Shown here one piece after another: positions 17,889-27,937 of a stretch of DNA of 64,000 nucleotides. The position numbers and the translations under genes are program-made. The notes under the pieces are model-generated. The model had not been told where the DNA came from, made no database searches, and worked only from the letters and a program-made list of their open reading frames with translations. The DNA is from Niabella yanshanensis (GTDB lineage Bacteria; Bacteroidota; Bacteroidia; Chitinophagales; Chitinophagaceae). The DNA lies in contig NZ_CP139960.1 of the NCBI RefSeq assembly GCF_034424215.1, positions 2,232,001 to 2,296,000 on the forward strand. Reading direction: 5' to 3'. Every line of letters begins with the position of its first letter. The stretch's first letter is position 1.

Positions 17889-19160
17889 TTATAATCCGGT
17901 TGCTACCGTTTTTTCACCTCTTTTGCCAATCAGTTGTTGCCTGATTTTCTGTTCTCTGAACAGTCCTAACGGACTTAAGGCCGCTCCTTCCCTCAGTCTG
18001 GCTTCAGCCAGTACCGGGCGCAGGTCAGTGCGATAAGCATCCTGTAAGATTTCCTGGGCTCCTGCTACATCATTATTCAACTGGGCTTCATTTAATGCTT
18101 TGCTATCTACCAACAGAGCTTGAGCATAGGCCAGGTTAATGGCTTCCACACTTTGCAGAAGATCTTCCAGCGGATCTTTGATATTGTGACTGGCGTCGAT
18201 CATCCATCCCAGGTCAGTAGCATGGTTCAATCCACGGGCATCCATACCTTCTACCAGTTCTTTAAATATTAAGAACAATTGGTATGGCTTAATGCTTCCC
18301 ACTGTCAGGTCATCATCGCCATATTTACTATCATTAAAATGGAATCCGCCGAGCTTTCTCTCATTCAGTAATAAAGAAACAATTTGCTCTATGTTTGCGT
18401 TGGGCAAATGGTGCCCCAGGTCTACAAGCGTATACGCTTTTTCACCCAGCTTATTAGCATATAATAATGATTGTCCCCAATCACCTACTGTTGTTGAATA
18501 AAAATTCGGTTCGAATGCTTTGTATTCAACAAATATTTTCCAATCGTCGGGCAAAGCGCTGTATATACTTTGCAAACTCTCTAATGTATTATTAAATGCG
18601 TTTCTGAAATTCAGTTGTCCGGGAAAGCTGGAACCATCCGCTAACCAAACGGTTAAAGAATTTGATCCCAATTCCTGGCCATATTTGATCACCTCAATAT
18701 TATGGTCAACAGCCTGCTGTCGCACTCCTTTATCTACATGCTGCATTGAGCCAAATTTATAACTCAGTTTCTGGTCTTTCTGATCCTGGAAGGTGTTGGA
18801 GTTCATCGCATCAAATTTCAGGTCGAAATCAGCTGCCAGACTTTTAATAGCTTTGGCATCAGTAGGAATATCCCAGGGAATATGCAAAGAAACCGCTCCA
18901 CTGCTGCGGTTGAGCTGATGCAGCAATCCGATATCTTCCATTTTTTCTTCCAGGGTAGAAGGCTCGCCTCCTCCGCTGAAACGGCCAAATCTGGTGCCCC
19001 CGCTTCCCAGTGCCCATGATGGAATAGCTACCTGAAAATCTGTTAGCTTCTTAATAATGCCTTCCGCATCAGGAATGATTCCGGATACATAATCAAAGCC
19101 TTTTTTATGCTTTGCCAACCCTTTCTCGTTATGTGCATCTATCTGCGATTTATTAAGCAT
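17889..19160 (-). CDS. rhaI: L-rhamnose isomerase, RhaI type
   Basis: The 423-residue TIM-barrel isomerase converts L-rhamnose to L-rhamnulose. The N-terminal block IPSWALGSGGTRFGRF and downstream metal-site blocks (IFVEYKAFEPNFYST, VDLGHHLPNANIEQ, GGFHFNDSKYGDDDL, GWMIDASHN) match the Pseudomonas stutzeri-type enzyme (about 430 aa) rather than E. coli RhaA. It lies between rhaEW and rhaB on one strand, completing the pathway. Confidence 0.93.
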   Translation of the reverse strand: MLNKSQIDAHNEKGLAKHKKGFDYVSGIIPDAEGIIKKLTDFQVAIPSWALGSGGTRFGRFSGGGEPSTLEEKMEDIGLLHQLNRSSGAVSLHIPWDIPTDAKAIKSLAADFDLKFDAMNSNTFQDQKDQKLSYKFGSMQHVDKGVRQQAVDHNIEVIKYGQELGSNSLTVWLADGSSFPGQLNFRNAFNNTLESLQSIYSALPDDWKIFVEYKAFEPNFYSTTVGDWGQSLLYANKLGEKAYTLVDLGHHLPNANIEQIVSLLLNERKLGGFHFNDSKYGDDDLTVGSIKPYQLFLIFKELVEGMDARGLNHATDLGWMIDASHNIKDPLEDLLQSVEAINLAYAQALLVDSKALNEAQLNNDVAGAQEILQDAYRTDLRPVLAEARLREGAALSPLGLFREQKIRQQLIGKRGEKTVATGL

Positions 19161-19279
19161 CTTGAATCAAAATATTTTTTGATGATTATGTAATGTTTTT
19201 TATAACAACCATTGCGCCTGTTGGGTTGTATTACCTGAGGTATTTTTACCTTTCTAGGTCCCGAATCTTATAAAGCATT

Positions 19280-19317
19280 AAAAAAAACGGGTCAGCCGAC
19301 TGGAAAATCACCAACCC
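19280..19317 (-). terminator. Possible weak terminator after rhaEW
   Basis: In the 196-bp gap between rhaEW and rhaI, GGGTTGG (minus strand, 19317-19311) can pair with CTGACCC (19295-19289) using two G-U pairs, followed at once by GTTTTTTTT (19288-19280). The stem is weak but the T8 tract is clear. It may reduce readthrough into rhaI. The rest of the gap shows no gene. Confidence 0.4.
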
Positions 19318-19356
19318 TTGTTGCTTTGCTATATGAAGATTCTTAATTCCTTTATT

Positions 19357-21477
19357 TTATCTTACGAATGCCTGTGCCACACCACCATCTACATTCAGGA
19401 TATTACCTGTTGATTTGTTCAGCAATCCGCTTACAAATACAAAACATGCATTAGCAATATCATCTGGAAGAATGATCTCGTTCATTAATGTACGCTTTGC
19501 ATAATAAGCAGGCAGTTCTGCCACTGTAATACCATAGGCTTTGGCCCGACCTTCGGCCCAACCGCCTGCCCAGATATTGGAGTCGGAGATTACCGCATCA
19601 GGGTTCACAGTGTTTACGCGGATCTTATCACCACCCAGTTCGGCGGACAATAGGCGGGAAAGATGTGCCTGTGCTGCTTTTGCAGAACCATAGCCGGCAT
19701 TATTAGGACCCGCTACTATTGAATTTTTAGAAACGATATTGATAATGTCGCCACCAATATCCTGCTTACGCATGATCTTAACGGCTTCTTTCGATACCAT
19801 GAACTGGCCTTTCACTAAAATATCATACAAACGATCCCACTCTTCGATGGAATGTTCAGTAATGCTTTTAGAAATACTGATACCTGCGTTGTTCACGATA
19901 ATATCTACACCACCAAAAGCCAATGCCGTATTGGCCAGTGCCGCTTCGATAGATGGCGCATCGGTCACATTTAATGTTACAGCTGCTGTAGAGTCTTTAC
20001 CAAAAGCTTCCTGGAACTCTTCAGTGGTCGCCTCTATTCTTTCCTGGTTAATATCGTTGATAATTACACAAGCACCTTCCGCTGCAAATTTCTTGGCAAT
20101 TGCTTTACCAATACCGCCACCGCTACCGGTGATCAGCGCAATACGGCCGCTCAAAGGCTTTGGTTTTGGCATACGTTGCAGCTTCGCTTCTTCCAGCAAC
20201 CAGTATTCGATGTTAAACGCTTCCTGTCTTGGTAAAGAAGTGTATTCGGAAATAGCTTCGGCACCACGCATCACATTAATTGCATTCGTGTAAAATTCCG
20301 CAGCTACCCTTGCTGTTTGTTTATCTTTTGCAAAAGCAAACATACCTACACCAGGATAGATGATGATCACCGGATTGGCATCGCGGATAGCCGGACTATT
20401 CGGATGTTTACAAGTGCTATAGTACTCCTCGTACATTTTACGGTAATCCGCAAATAAAGGAGCGATCTTTTCTTTTACTGCAGCTACATCATCCAGGTTC
20501 TCATCCGTTCCCAGGTTCAATACCAACGGGCTGATTTTTGTACGCAGGAAGTGATCTGGACAGGAAGTTCCCAAAGGAGCTAATCTTTCCAGGTCGTTAG
20601 AGTTGATATATTGTAACACACGATCATCATCAGTAAAATGACCGATCATTTTTACATTAGACGAGCAGAAACCACGAAGCACAGGGGCTAAAGATGCGGC
20701 TTTGCTCAAACGCTCCTCCTTAGGAAGCGACTGGATTTTCTCGCCACCGAAAACAGGCCCCTTTTTACCAAGGTTTTGTTCAATATATTCTGCACATTTT
20801 TCAATCACCTCCAATGTATTGAGATAGCTTTCATAAGCCGTATCACCCCAGGTAAATAGGCCATGCGAACCTAACATAATGCCACGGATACCAGGATTTT
20901 CATCCAGGCACTGTTTCAGCATCAGTCCGAGTTCGAAGCCTGGTTTTTGCCAGGGCACCCAACCAATAGTACCTCCAAATAATTCTTCCGTTATTTTTTT
21001 ACCATCTTTTGCAGCAGCAATTGCAATAGCAGCATCCGGATGTAAATGATCGATATGTTTGAAAGGCAAAAACCCGTGTAAAGGTGTATCGATAGATGGC
21101 GCTTTGGAGTTCAGATCATAAATACAATGATTGAATAACTCTACCATTTCATCTTCATGTTCCAAACCACGGTATACATTCTTAAGGCTACGTAATTTGT
21201 CTACATATAAAGCAGCCAGCCCACTTCTTTTCAAAGTACCCAGGTCGCCCCCGCTTCCTTTTACCCACATTACTTCTGTATCCTCGCCCGTAAGCGGATC
21301 CTTCGCTGTTGCTTTGCAGGATGTATTACCTCCGCCATAGTTGGTAAGACGCAGATCTGCACCTAATAAATTGGAACGATAAATCAGCAAGGCCACCTCG
21401 TCGCCTGCCAGCTCAGCAGCTTTTGCTTCATCCCATAAATAACTTACATGTTTGAAAGTTGTTGTGTCTGTTGCCAT
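19357..21477 (-). CDS. rhaEW: Bifunctional rhamnulose-1-phosphate aldolase / L-lactaldehyde dehydrogenase
   Basis: The 706-residue fusion has an N-terminal class II aldolase domain (LRLTNYGGGNTSCK; DTPLHGFLPF; MLGSHGLFTWGD, the latter two with probable metal-binding His). From about residue 430 a short-chain dehydrogenase follows, with the nucleotide motif ALITGSGGGIGKAIAKKF, NNAGIS and catalytic YGSAK. It splits rhamnulose-1-phosphate to DHAP and L-lactaldehyde and oxidises the latter to lactate. This is the RhaEW architecture known from Bacillus and Bacteroidota. It is located between rhaT and rhaI. Confidence 0.94.
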   Translation of the reverse strand: MATDTTTFKHVSYLWDEAKAAELAGDEVALLIYRSNLLGADLRLTNYGGGNTSCKATAKDPLTGEDTEVMWVKGSGGDLGTLKRSGLAALYVDKLRSLKNVYRGLEHEDEMVELFNHCIYDLNSKAPSIDTPLHGFLPFKHIDHLHPDAAIAIAAAKDGKKITEELFGGTIGWVPWQKPGFELGLMLKQCLDENPGIRGIMLGSHGLFTWGDTAYESYLNTLEVIEKCAEYIEQNLGKKGPVFGGEKIQSLPKEERLSKAASLAPVLRGFCSSNVKMIGHFTDDDRVLQYINSNDLERLAPLGTSCPDHFLRTKISPLVLNLGTDENLDDVAAVKEKIAPLFADYRKMYEEYYSTCKHPNSPAIRDANPVIIIYPGVGMFAFAKDKQTARVAAEFYTNAINVMRGAEAISEYTSLPRQEAFNIEYWLLEEAKLQRMPKPKPLSGRIALITGSGGGIGKAIAKKFAAEGACVIINDINQERIEATTEEFQEAFGKDSTAAVTLNVTDAPSIEAALANTALAFGGVDIIVNNAGISISKSITEHSIEEWDRLYDILVKGQFMVSKEAVKIMRKQDIGGDIINIVSKNSIVAGPNNAGYGSAKAAQAHLSRLLSAELGGDKIRVNTVNPDAVISDSNIWAGGWAEGRAKAYGITVAELPAYYAKRTLMNEIILPDDIANACFVFVSGLLNKSTGNILNVDGGVAQAFVR

Positions 21478-21534
21478 AACGATCTTGTTTGTTTGCTCTT
21501 TTAAGAGACTATATTTTTTATCCTTTTTACTTAA

Positions 21535-22659
21535 TTACCTCATTGAATTGCCCCATCCTACCAATAGTACGGAAAGAAGAATAACTATAATACCCAGAAT
21601 TATGGTACTTAAGGTTTTCTTACCAACGCCTTTCCATTCTTTCAGAATCAATCCCCATACATTGGCTATTAAAATAATAAACGCCATGTGGAGTATCCAG
21701 GAGCTGGGGCCATTACCCATTTTGCTTTCGCCCATACCATAGAAGAAGAACTGTAAAAACCAGGTAGTACCGGCCAGCGCACAAAAAATGATATTTTTAA
21801 GAATGGGCACTTTCTTATTGGTATAATCACTGAAAGTTTTGTTACGCGCATTCAGCAATAAGCACCAGATTAAATTGGTGCTGAGCCCACCCCAAAGGAT
21901 AACGATATAAGAAACGTTATTCTGGTACAAAAATTCTCCCTGGCCGGGGTTAGCAGCTTTCCATAATTCATTCGCAGTATCAGCCATTGGTTTGGCAGCC
22001 TCTATACCGAAATTAAAGCAGGCACTCAACACACCCGAAATGATAGCCACGGTTATACCAAGGCCGAACTTGTATTCATCTTTTCCCGAAAGATGGGCTT
22101 CTGTATCAGCACTACCAACAGCATGAGGGTCTGCTGCTTTTACATTGCTTCCTGCCAGCTCCTTCTCCTTCATAGTACCGGCCTTACCACATATAATAAT
22201 ACCAATAATACACACCAGTAAACCAGCCAAAACGGTAATTCCCCAGTTGGTACCGGTTAACAATCCAATAGTATCTTTCCCTTCAGTAGGTGTAAACTGA
22301 TAATAAATAGCCGGAAGTAAGGCTCCTAAAACCATCGATAACCCCAATATAATACTGCTTCCCAGTGATACCCCCAGGTACCTGACACCCAAACCATAAG
22401 TAAGACCACCAATACCCCAAAGTAAACCGAAGAAATATGCATACCCCAGTGTACTGCCGTTAGCAGTAGTAATAATTTCCCAGAAGTTGGGAATAGTCAG
22501 CCAGGCCGCCAATGGTGGAACAATCAGCCACGAAAAAAGGCCGCCAACGATCCAGTACGATTCCCAGGCCCAGCCTTTCACCTTTTTATAGGGAATATAA
22601 AAACTTCCTGAAGCAAAGCCACCTATGAAATGAAAAATAACACCAAGTAAAGCGTTCAT
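21535..22659 (-). CDS. rhaT: L-rhamnose/proton symporter
   Basis: The 374-residue protein has about ten membrane segments. It matches the RhaT family: FHFIGGFASGSFYIPYKKVKGWAWESYW at the N terminus (quoted in parts), the glycine-rich LWGIGGLTYGLGVRYLGVSLG, and the C-terminal WFLQFFFYGMG. It imports L-rhamnose across the inner membrane. It is the first gene of the rhamnose operon and starts 57 bp before rhaEW. A central 40-residue loop (residues about 175-210) is longer than in E. coli RhaT (344 aa). Confidence 0.93.
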   Translation of the reverse strand: MNALLGVIFHFIGGFASGSFYIPYKKVKGWAWESYWIVGGLFSWLIVPPLAAWLTIPNFWEIITTANGSTLGYAYFFGLLWGIGGLTYGLGVRYLGVSLGSSIILGLSMVLGALLPAIYYQFTPTEGKDTIGLLTGTNWGITVLAGLLVCIIGIIICGKAGTMKEKELAGSNVKAADPHAVGSADTEAHLSGKDEYKFGLGITVAIISGVLSACFNFGIEAAKPMADTANELWKAANPGQGEFLYQNNVSYIVILWGGLSTNLIWCLLLNARNKTFSDYTNKKVPILKNIIFCALAGTTWFLQFFFYGMGESKMGNGPSSWILHMAFIILIANVWGLILKEWKGVGKKTLSTIILGIIVILLSVLLVGWGNSMR

Positions 22660-22702
22660 GAATAATAATATTTTCTATGCAGTAAGCAAAATCATTAGAA
22701 GC

Positions 22703-22747
22703 CGAAAGTAAATCAATCAAAAAGGTCAACTGTCATGCACTGTCATG
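22703..22747 (-). promoter_or_regulatory. Probable rha operon promoter with tandem activator-like repeats
   Basis: TACTTTCG (22703-22710, minus) is one base from the -7 consensus, and TTG (22727-22729) lies 16 bp upstream. Immediately before it, and just touching the TTG, are two direct copies of CATGACAGT (22729-22737 and 22739-22747) with a 10-bp period. Direct repeats abutting the -33 region suit an activator such as an AraC-type rhamnose regulator. No regulator gene is adjacent. Confidence 0.45.
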
Positions 22748-22830
22748 AATTATTGTAGTTTTTACAAAAATTAAGAAAATAAAAACCTTTATGGTTATTT
22801 TGATATATTGCCATTATAACTCATTATGCA

Positions 22831-23787
22831 TTGCTTTACCGGTTTCTAAAAATATATGTACGTCTGACTATCCGCTTGTTCTGCCATTCTATTGAGGTTG
22901 ACAAAAGCTCATTGCTTCACACAAAGGGCCCCTTGTTAATTGCAAGCAATCACCCTAATTCATTCCTGGACGCAATTATTTTTGATATCCTTTTTGACAC
23001 CCCCATTACCTCCCTGGCGCGGGGCGATGCCTTCAAGAACAAACGAATTTTCAGGATCTTACGGTTGCTGAAAATGCTACCGGTTTACCGGATCAGGGAA
23101 GGTGCTGAAAACCTGAACACCAACTACGATACATTTGACTCCTGTATAGAGCTTTTCAGGCAAAATGAAGGCGTATTGATATTCAGCGAAGGGCTTTGCG
23201 TGAATGAGTGGTTTTTACGCCCGCTTAAAAAGGGCACAGCTAGGTTAGCTTTCCGGGCCTGGCATACAGCAATTCCGTTAAAAGTGCTTCCGGCGGGCAT
23301 CAATTACAGCTCTTTTCGCAAATATGGAAAAAAGGTGATCATACATTTGGGAGACGTTTTAGAAGCGGACAATTTTGAAGGTATTTTCACAGACGGCGAA
23401 AGAAATGTAAAGTTTAATAAAATATTAAAGGAAAAATTACAGCCGCTTGTTTACGAAATTGAGCCGGGTGATAAAAAGGAGCTGAATAAAAAGTTTGGTT
23501 CCACTCCTCCAATAAAAAAGTATCTCTTAGCAATACCAGCATTGGTGGGTGCGCTGCTACATATGCCCATTTACTGGTTCGCCAAAGCGATCTTTCATCT
23601 GTTTTTTAGCGATACAGATCATCACGACTCGGTGATGTTAGGAATTTTGCTTCTTACCTACCCTTTTTATGTCCTGCTCCTTTCCTGCCTGTGTTATGGG
23701 GTTTATATGCCATGGGGCATATTGGCATTGATCCTGCTTCCCTTTTCAGCATGGGCTTATGTAAATTATGAAGTAAGAAAAGGATAA
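22831..23787 (+). CDS. 1-acyl-sn-glycerol-3-phosphate acyltransferase family protein
   Basis: The 318-residue protein has the PlsC-type catalytic block NHPNSFLDAI and the second block FSEGLC (FPEG-like), followed by an FRAWHTAIPLKVLPAGINYSSF segment. The C-terminal third contains two hydrophobic segments, so it is membrane-bound. It probably acylates lysophosphatidic acid or a related lipid. The frame opens with TTG; no ATG is available in frame near the N terminus. It is transcribed divergently from the rhamnose operon and stands alone. Confidence 0.85.
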   Translation: MLYRFLKIYVRLTIRLFCHSIEVDKSSLLHTKGPLLIASNHPNSFLDAIIFDILFDTPITSLARGDAFKNKRIFRILRLLKMLPVYRIREGAENLNTNYDTFDSCIELFRQNEGVLIFSEGLCVNEWFLRPLKKGTARLAFRAWHTAIPLKVLPAGINYSSFRKYGKKVIIHLGDVLEADNFEGIFTDGERNVKFNKILKEKLQPLVYEIEPGDKKELNKKFGSTPPIKKYLLAIPALVGALLHMPIYWFAKAIFHLFFSDTDHHDSVMLGILLLTYPFYVLLLSCLCYGVYMPWGILALILLPFSAWAYVNYEVRKG

Positions 23788-24190
23788 GCACGGTCCCTCC
23801 ATATTTCATTTATAGTTAAAAAGTTAAGCCAGCTCCGATCTGGAGTATGATACCTGGAATCCTCGGAGCAAATAGCTCACCTGTTTAGTAATTTTTTAAG
23901 CGACGAAAAAGGAAACATCCTTCTTTTCATTGAATGTCTCTTTCTAAACCAATTCACCACTAAGGGTAAAGTATTATTTTTGCCAAATGCAAGAAAGTTA
24001 CTATTCTTCAAAAGTCCCCACAAGCAGGAATGAACTTTTCGCGTGTGGTCACTAAAAATCAAATGCTTATTAAAAAAACGCTTATGTCAAATTTCCTGTC
24101 TGCTGACAGGCGGGATTTATTCAAACAGGATAATGAAATTTACTATTCATGATAAGTACCACTCGGCTAAAATTAATAAAGCATCTATAA
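23788..24190. other. Intergenic region with a REP-like palindrome and a possible gene remnant
   Basis: This 403-bp stretch holds no intact gene. CCTGTC-TGCT-GACAGG (24095-24110) is a perfect hairpin resembling palindromes scattered in Bacteroidota genomes. On the minus strand 23816-23884 reads TGELFAPRIPGIILQIG then AGLTF and stop, which resembles the last strand of an outer-membrane barrel, but the frame is closed by a stop just upstream. It may be a decayed remnant or chance. Confidence 0.35.
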
Positions 24191-25321
24191 ATGAAAACAT
24201 TACTTTTTCCTGTTTGGTGCATAGTATGTCTGTCCAGTAATGTAAGTTTGAAGGGGCAAGATTTACTCCCAGATAATTTTACAATTGGCGACTTTGCCGA
24301 AATATATGCGGGAGACAGCATTAAACTTTTTTTTAACTGTTTTGGCGGTATTGTCAATAAAAGGTGCGCCGATTATTACAGAATCGGGAAAATGGATACT
24401 GAATTTGTTAATGTAAAGGGTCCGTTTCGCGACTACTACCTTAATGGAAAGTTGTATCTGGAAGCTTCTATCACCAATGGAAATCTCGAAGGAAGTGCTG
24501 TTTATTATTACCGCAATGGCCGGGTAAGAGAAAAAGGACAGTATAAAAATCATCGAAGAGACGGGCAATGGAGTTTTTATTATCCAAACGGTCAACTGCA
24601 AAAAGTATATCAATATGAAAACGACTTTCCATTAGTACAGGAGGCCTTCACTTTAACTGGTAAACAAACGGTAGCAAATGGCAACGGATATTTAAAAACT
24701 GAATTCAGTGAAATGAATGAATGTTCAAAATTTGAAGTTTCCGGAACCATTCTCAATGGTAAAAAATATGGAACATGGACCTTGTCAAATATAAACGCCC
24801 TTCAGCCTCTCTCAAAAGAAGTATACGATTCTACCGGAAACTATATTAGATCAGAAGATGACAACGGAACATATCTAAGCAAATCACGCTCCGGTCTTTC
24901 TGTTTTTTATGGCAACGAAAACCTCCTTCTAACGGCCAGTTCAAACATCTGTCCTGGTGATCGTGGCAGTAGTAGCAAAATACCTTTTACACTCGAATCA
25001 TCTTCTTTTATCACTGACCTCCAGAAGCAATTAGACACATTATCTTCATCGTTTAAAAATCAGTGGTTGATTACGGGAATTACCATTGGCAAAAAAAACG
25101 ACCTGATCAATTTAAATATAGCTTCTTCCATCAACGATACAGCTTTGGAACGCTACATTTACGACCGTATCAGAGACACAAAAAAATGGGAAACCTCTTA
25201 TTTAAATGACAAAAAAGTCGTCTCAAGCTTTCTTTTCACCATTCTTGTCGACGATAATAAAATATTAATTCCTACACACTTTCATTTCCTTTCGTTTAAA
25301 CAAGATTTCTTTTTGAAATAA
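24191..25321 (+). CDS. Secreted protein with MORN/YwqK-like repeats
   Basis: The 376-residue protein begins with a signal peptide (MKTLLFPVWCIVCLSSNVSL). Residues about 80-150 carry MORN-like repeats of the toxin-antitoxin YwqK type: GPFRDYYLNGKLYLEAS, GSAVYYYRNGRVREKGQY, DGQWSFYYPNGQLQKVY. A later copy reads GKKYGTWTLSN. The C-terminal third (about 260-376) is a separate domain I do not recognise. It is probably exported. No functional partner is evident nearby. Confidence 0.75.
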   Translation: MKTLLFPVWCIVCLSSNVSLKGQDLLPDNFTIGDFAEIYAGDSIKLFFNCFGGIVNKRCADYYRIGKMDTEFVNVKGPFRDYYLNGKLYLEASITNGNLEGSAVYYYRNGRVREKGQYKNHRRDGQWSFYYPNGQLQKVYQYENDFPLVQEAFTLTGKQTVANGNGYLKTEFSEMNECSKFEVSGTILNGKKYGTWTLSNINALQPLSKEVYDSTGNYIRSEDDNGTYLSKSRSGLSVFYGNENLLLTASSNICPGDRGSSSKIPFTLESSSFITDLQKQLDTLSSSFKNQWLITGITIGKKNDLINLNIASSINDTALERYIYDRIRDTKKWETSYLNDKKVVSSFLFTILVDDNKILIPTHFHFLSFKQDFFLK

Positions 25322-25382
25322 CAATTACGTGTTGCGCCTACTGGTTCACAAAAGTTATCGAAAAAAAAGCGTCCAGACTAAC

Positions 25383-25406
25383 AAAAACCCCGGCTCATCG
25401 CCGGGG
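25383..25406 (-). terminator. Rho-independent terminator of fusA
   Basis: CCCCGGC (25388-25394) pairs with GCCGGGG (25400-25406) around a 5-nt loop. On the minus strand it is followed by TTTTT (25387-25383). It lies 68 bp after the fusA stop and may also stop transcription from the MORN gene side. Confidence 0.9.
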
Positions 25407-25473
25407 TCTAACTATTATCAGGAAACTACCTATTCACTCCCGAACCATCGGGACCCTACTCACGACTCACTAA

Positions 25474-27624
25474 TTAAGCAGTTACTTTACCTTTTGATTT
25501 TGAAATCACTTCTTCAGCGATGTTATTAGGCGCCGGAGAATAGTGAGAGAACTCCATGGTAGAAGAGGCACGACCAGAGCTTAAAGAACGCAACTGAGTT
25601 ACATAACCAAACATTTCGCTCAACGGAACTTTTGCTTTGATTACCTGCACACCGGCACGGGTATCCATACCTTCCATCATACCACGACGGCGGTTCAAGT
25701 CACCTGTTACATCACCCATGTATTGTTCAGGCGTTAATACCTCAACTTTCATGATAGGCTCTAAAAGGATTGGTTTTGCTTTTCTGCCAGCCTCACGGAA
25801 ACCTTGTTTAGCACAAAGTTCGAAAGACATTGCATCAGAATCCACCGCATGGAAGCTACCATCAAATACACGGATCTTCAGGTTATCTACCGGGTAGTTA
25901 GCTAAAACGCCGCTTGTCATTGAAGTTTCAAAGCCTTTCTGAATAGCAGGGATAAATTCACGGGGAATTGATCCACCAAAAATATCGTTTACAAACTGGA
26001 AATTCTTATCCGGGTTTTCTTTTTGCCATTCTTCATCAACAGGACCCAGGCTAAACTGAATATCGGCAAATTTACCACGACCACCGGTTTGTTTTTTCAA
26101 CGTTTCACGGTGTTCAACAGTTGTATTGAATGCTTCTTTATAAGCCACCTGAGGAGCACCCTGGTTCACTTCTACTTTAAACTCACGACGCATACGGTCG
26201 ATGATGATCTCTAAGTGAAGCTCACCCATACCGCTAAGGATGGTTTGGCCGGTATCTTCGTCAGTTTTTACACGTAATGTAGGATCTTCTTCTACCAGTT
26301 TAGCGATAGCCATACCCATTTTATCAACGTCAGCCTGAGTTTTAGGCTCAACGGCTACAGAGATTACGGGCTCAGGAATGAACATGTTCTCTAATGTAAT
26401 CGGATGGTTTTCGTCGCAAAGGGTATCACCGGTTTTGATCTCTTTAAAACCTACTGCTGCACCAATATCACCAGCTTCGATAAAATCGATCGGGTTTTGC
26501 TTATTGGCGAACATTTTCATGATACGGCTGATACGCTCTTTCTTACCACTTCTTACGTTTAATACATAAGAACCTGCATCTAAGTGACCGCTATAACAAC
26601 GGAAGAACGCCAGACGACCAACAAACGGGTCAGTCATGATTTTGAAAGCCAATGCTGCAAAAGGTTCTTTTGCATCAGGTTTACGAACCAGTTTCTTTTC
26701 CGGATCGTTAGGGTCTGTACCTTCAATCGCCTCGATATCAACAGGAGAAGGCAGGTAACGGCAAACAGCATCTAAAGCGGTTTGCACACCTTTATTTTTG
26801 AAAGAAGAACCGCACATCATAGGAACGATGCTCAGGTCGATAGTAGCTTTACGGATCGCTTCGTGAATTTCATCTTCAGAGATAGAATTAGGATCTTCGA
26901 AGAATTTCTCCATCAAAGTGTCGTCATATTCAGCAACTGCTTCAACCAGTGCAGCACGCCATTCTTCAGCTTCAGTAACCATATCAGCAGGAATATCGAC
27001 CTCGTCAAAGGTCATTCCTTCTGTTTCCACGTGCCAGATAATACCTTTCATACGGATCAGATCCACCACACCCTGGAAATTATCTTCAGCACCAATTGGT
27101 AACTGTAAAGGGACTGCCTTAGAGCCTAACATTTCACGAACCTGTTTTACCACGTTCAAAAAGTCAGCACCCTGGCGGTCCATTTTATTTACGAAACCGA
27201 TACGTGGAACCCTGTAACGGTTAGCCTGGCGCCATACAGTTTCAGATTGAGGTTCTACACCATCAACCGCAGAAAATAAAGCGATCAGACCATCCAGTAC
27301 ACGCATAGAACGCTCTACCTCTACAGTAAAGTCAACGTGACCCGGAGTATCAATAATATTAAAAGAAAAATCTTTAGTAGTACCGGCAATAGCTTTTCCT
27401 TTATCAGTAGGGAATTGCCATTTACAGCTTACCGCAGCAGATGTAATAGTAATACCGCGCTCTTTTTCCTGCTCCATCCAGTCGGTAGTAGCACCACCAT
27501 CGTGTACTTCACCAATACGGTGAATCATACCTGTGTAACGTAAAATACGTTCAGTTGTAGTGGTTTTACCGGCGTCAATGTGGGCGGCAATACCAAAGTT
27601 CCTTTGAAATTTTAAATCTGCCAT
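25474..27624 (-). CDS. fusA: Translation elongation factor G
   Basis: The 716-residue GTPase drives ribosomal translocation. The P-loop [15 protein letters not shown], switch [11 protein letters not shown] and the base-recognition NKMDRQGAD are intact, followed by domains II-V with [16 protein letters not shown] and the C-terminal [19 protein letters not shown]. It stands alone, not beside rpsL/rpsG, with its own promoter and terminator. Bacteroidota often carry more than one EF-G gene, so this may be a second copy. Confidence 0.97.
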   Translation of the reverse strand: MADLKFQRNFGIAAHIDAGKTTTTERILRYTGMIHRIGEVHDGGATTDWMEQEKERGITITSAAVSCKWQFPTDKGKAIAGTTKDFSFNIIDTPGHVDFTVEVERSMRVLDGLIALFSAVDGVEPQSETVWRQANRYRVPRIGFVNKMDRQGADFLNVVKQVREMLGSKAVPLQLPIGAEDNFQGVVDLIRMKGIIWHVETEGMTFDEVDIPADMVTEAEEWRAALVEAVAEYDDTLMEKFFEDPNSISEDEIHEAIRKATIDLSIVPMMCGSSFKNKGVQTALDAVCRYLPSPVDIEAIEGTDPNDPEKKLVRKPDAKEPFAALAFKIMTDPFVGRLAFFRCYSGHLDAGSYVLNVRSGKKERISRIMKMFANKQNPIDFIEAGDIGAAVGFKEIKTGDTLCDENHPITLENMFIPEPVISVAVEPKTQADVDKMGMAIAKLVEEDPTLRVKTDEDTGQTILSGMGELHLEIIIDRMRREFKVEVNQGAPQVAYKEAFNTTVEHRETLKKQTGGRGKFADIQFSLGPVDEEWQKENPDKNFQFVNDIFGGSIPREFIPAIQKGFETSMTSGVLANYPVDNLKIRVFDGSFHAVDSDAMSFELCAKQGFREAGRKAKPILLEPIMKVEVLTPEQYMGDVTGDLNRRRGMMEGMDTRAGVQVIKAKVPLSEMFGYVTQLRSLSSGRASSTMEFSHYSPAPNNIAEEVISKSKGKVTA

Positions 27625-27721
27625 GATTATTCTTAATTGAATTATAAACTTTCTTATTTCTTAAATAACTCATTTTCAATAAGGTAAAAAATAATTACCC
27701 TAAGTAAGAAATTTAAGGCTG

Positions 27722-27729
27722 CAAAGGTA
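27722..27729 (-). promoter_or_regulatory. -7 box of the fusA promoter
   Basis: TACCTTTG on the minus strand matches TAnnTTTG exactly, about 100 bp before the fusA start. The -33 element is poorly defined. The 100-nt leader is AT-rich without a clear fold. Confidence 0.55.
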
Positions 27730-27730
27730 A

Positions 27731-27937
27731 GGAAAATACGAGATTTCAGATTCCAAATTTAAGTTTACCTATATTGATAATAAATTTTTAACGGTGCAGG
27801 CGCTGGTATCGGGACTCACACCTGTTAAGCTCCCTTATTTACAGAACTCACTCTCTTTTCAAGAGTATAAACAAACGCATCAGCAGGTGGTAAAATGGTA
27901 TGCTAAGGAGTATTCCCCAACGGACTACTTTCTTTAA
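27731..27937 (+). pseudogene. Open coding-like fragment without a proper start
   Basis: A 68-codon stretch is open from the stop at 27728-27730 to TAA at 27937. It has protein-like composition, for example FTYIDNKFLTVQALVSG, PYLQNSLSFQEYKQTHQQVV and KWYAKEYSPTDYFL. There is no ATG; an in-frame GTG would give about 47 residues. I do not recognise the family. It looks like the 3' end of a lost gene or a small gene with an unusual start. The rest of the 27625-28052 gap has the fusA promoter and no other gene. Confidence 0.35.

Noticed and set aside
19739-20293. 184-codon plus-strand frame inside rhaEW
   Set aside because: Antisense to the conserved dehydrogenase domain; no promoter or family features.
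23877-24062. 61-codon minus-strand frame in the intergenic region
   Set aside because: No recognisable features and no continuity with the barrel-like end at 23816-23884, which is in another frame.
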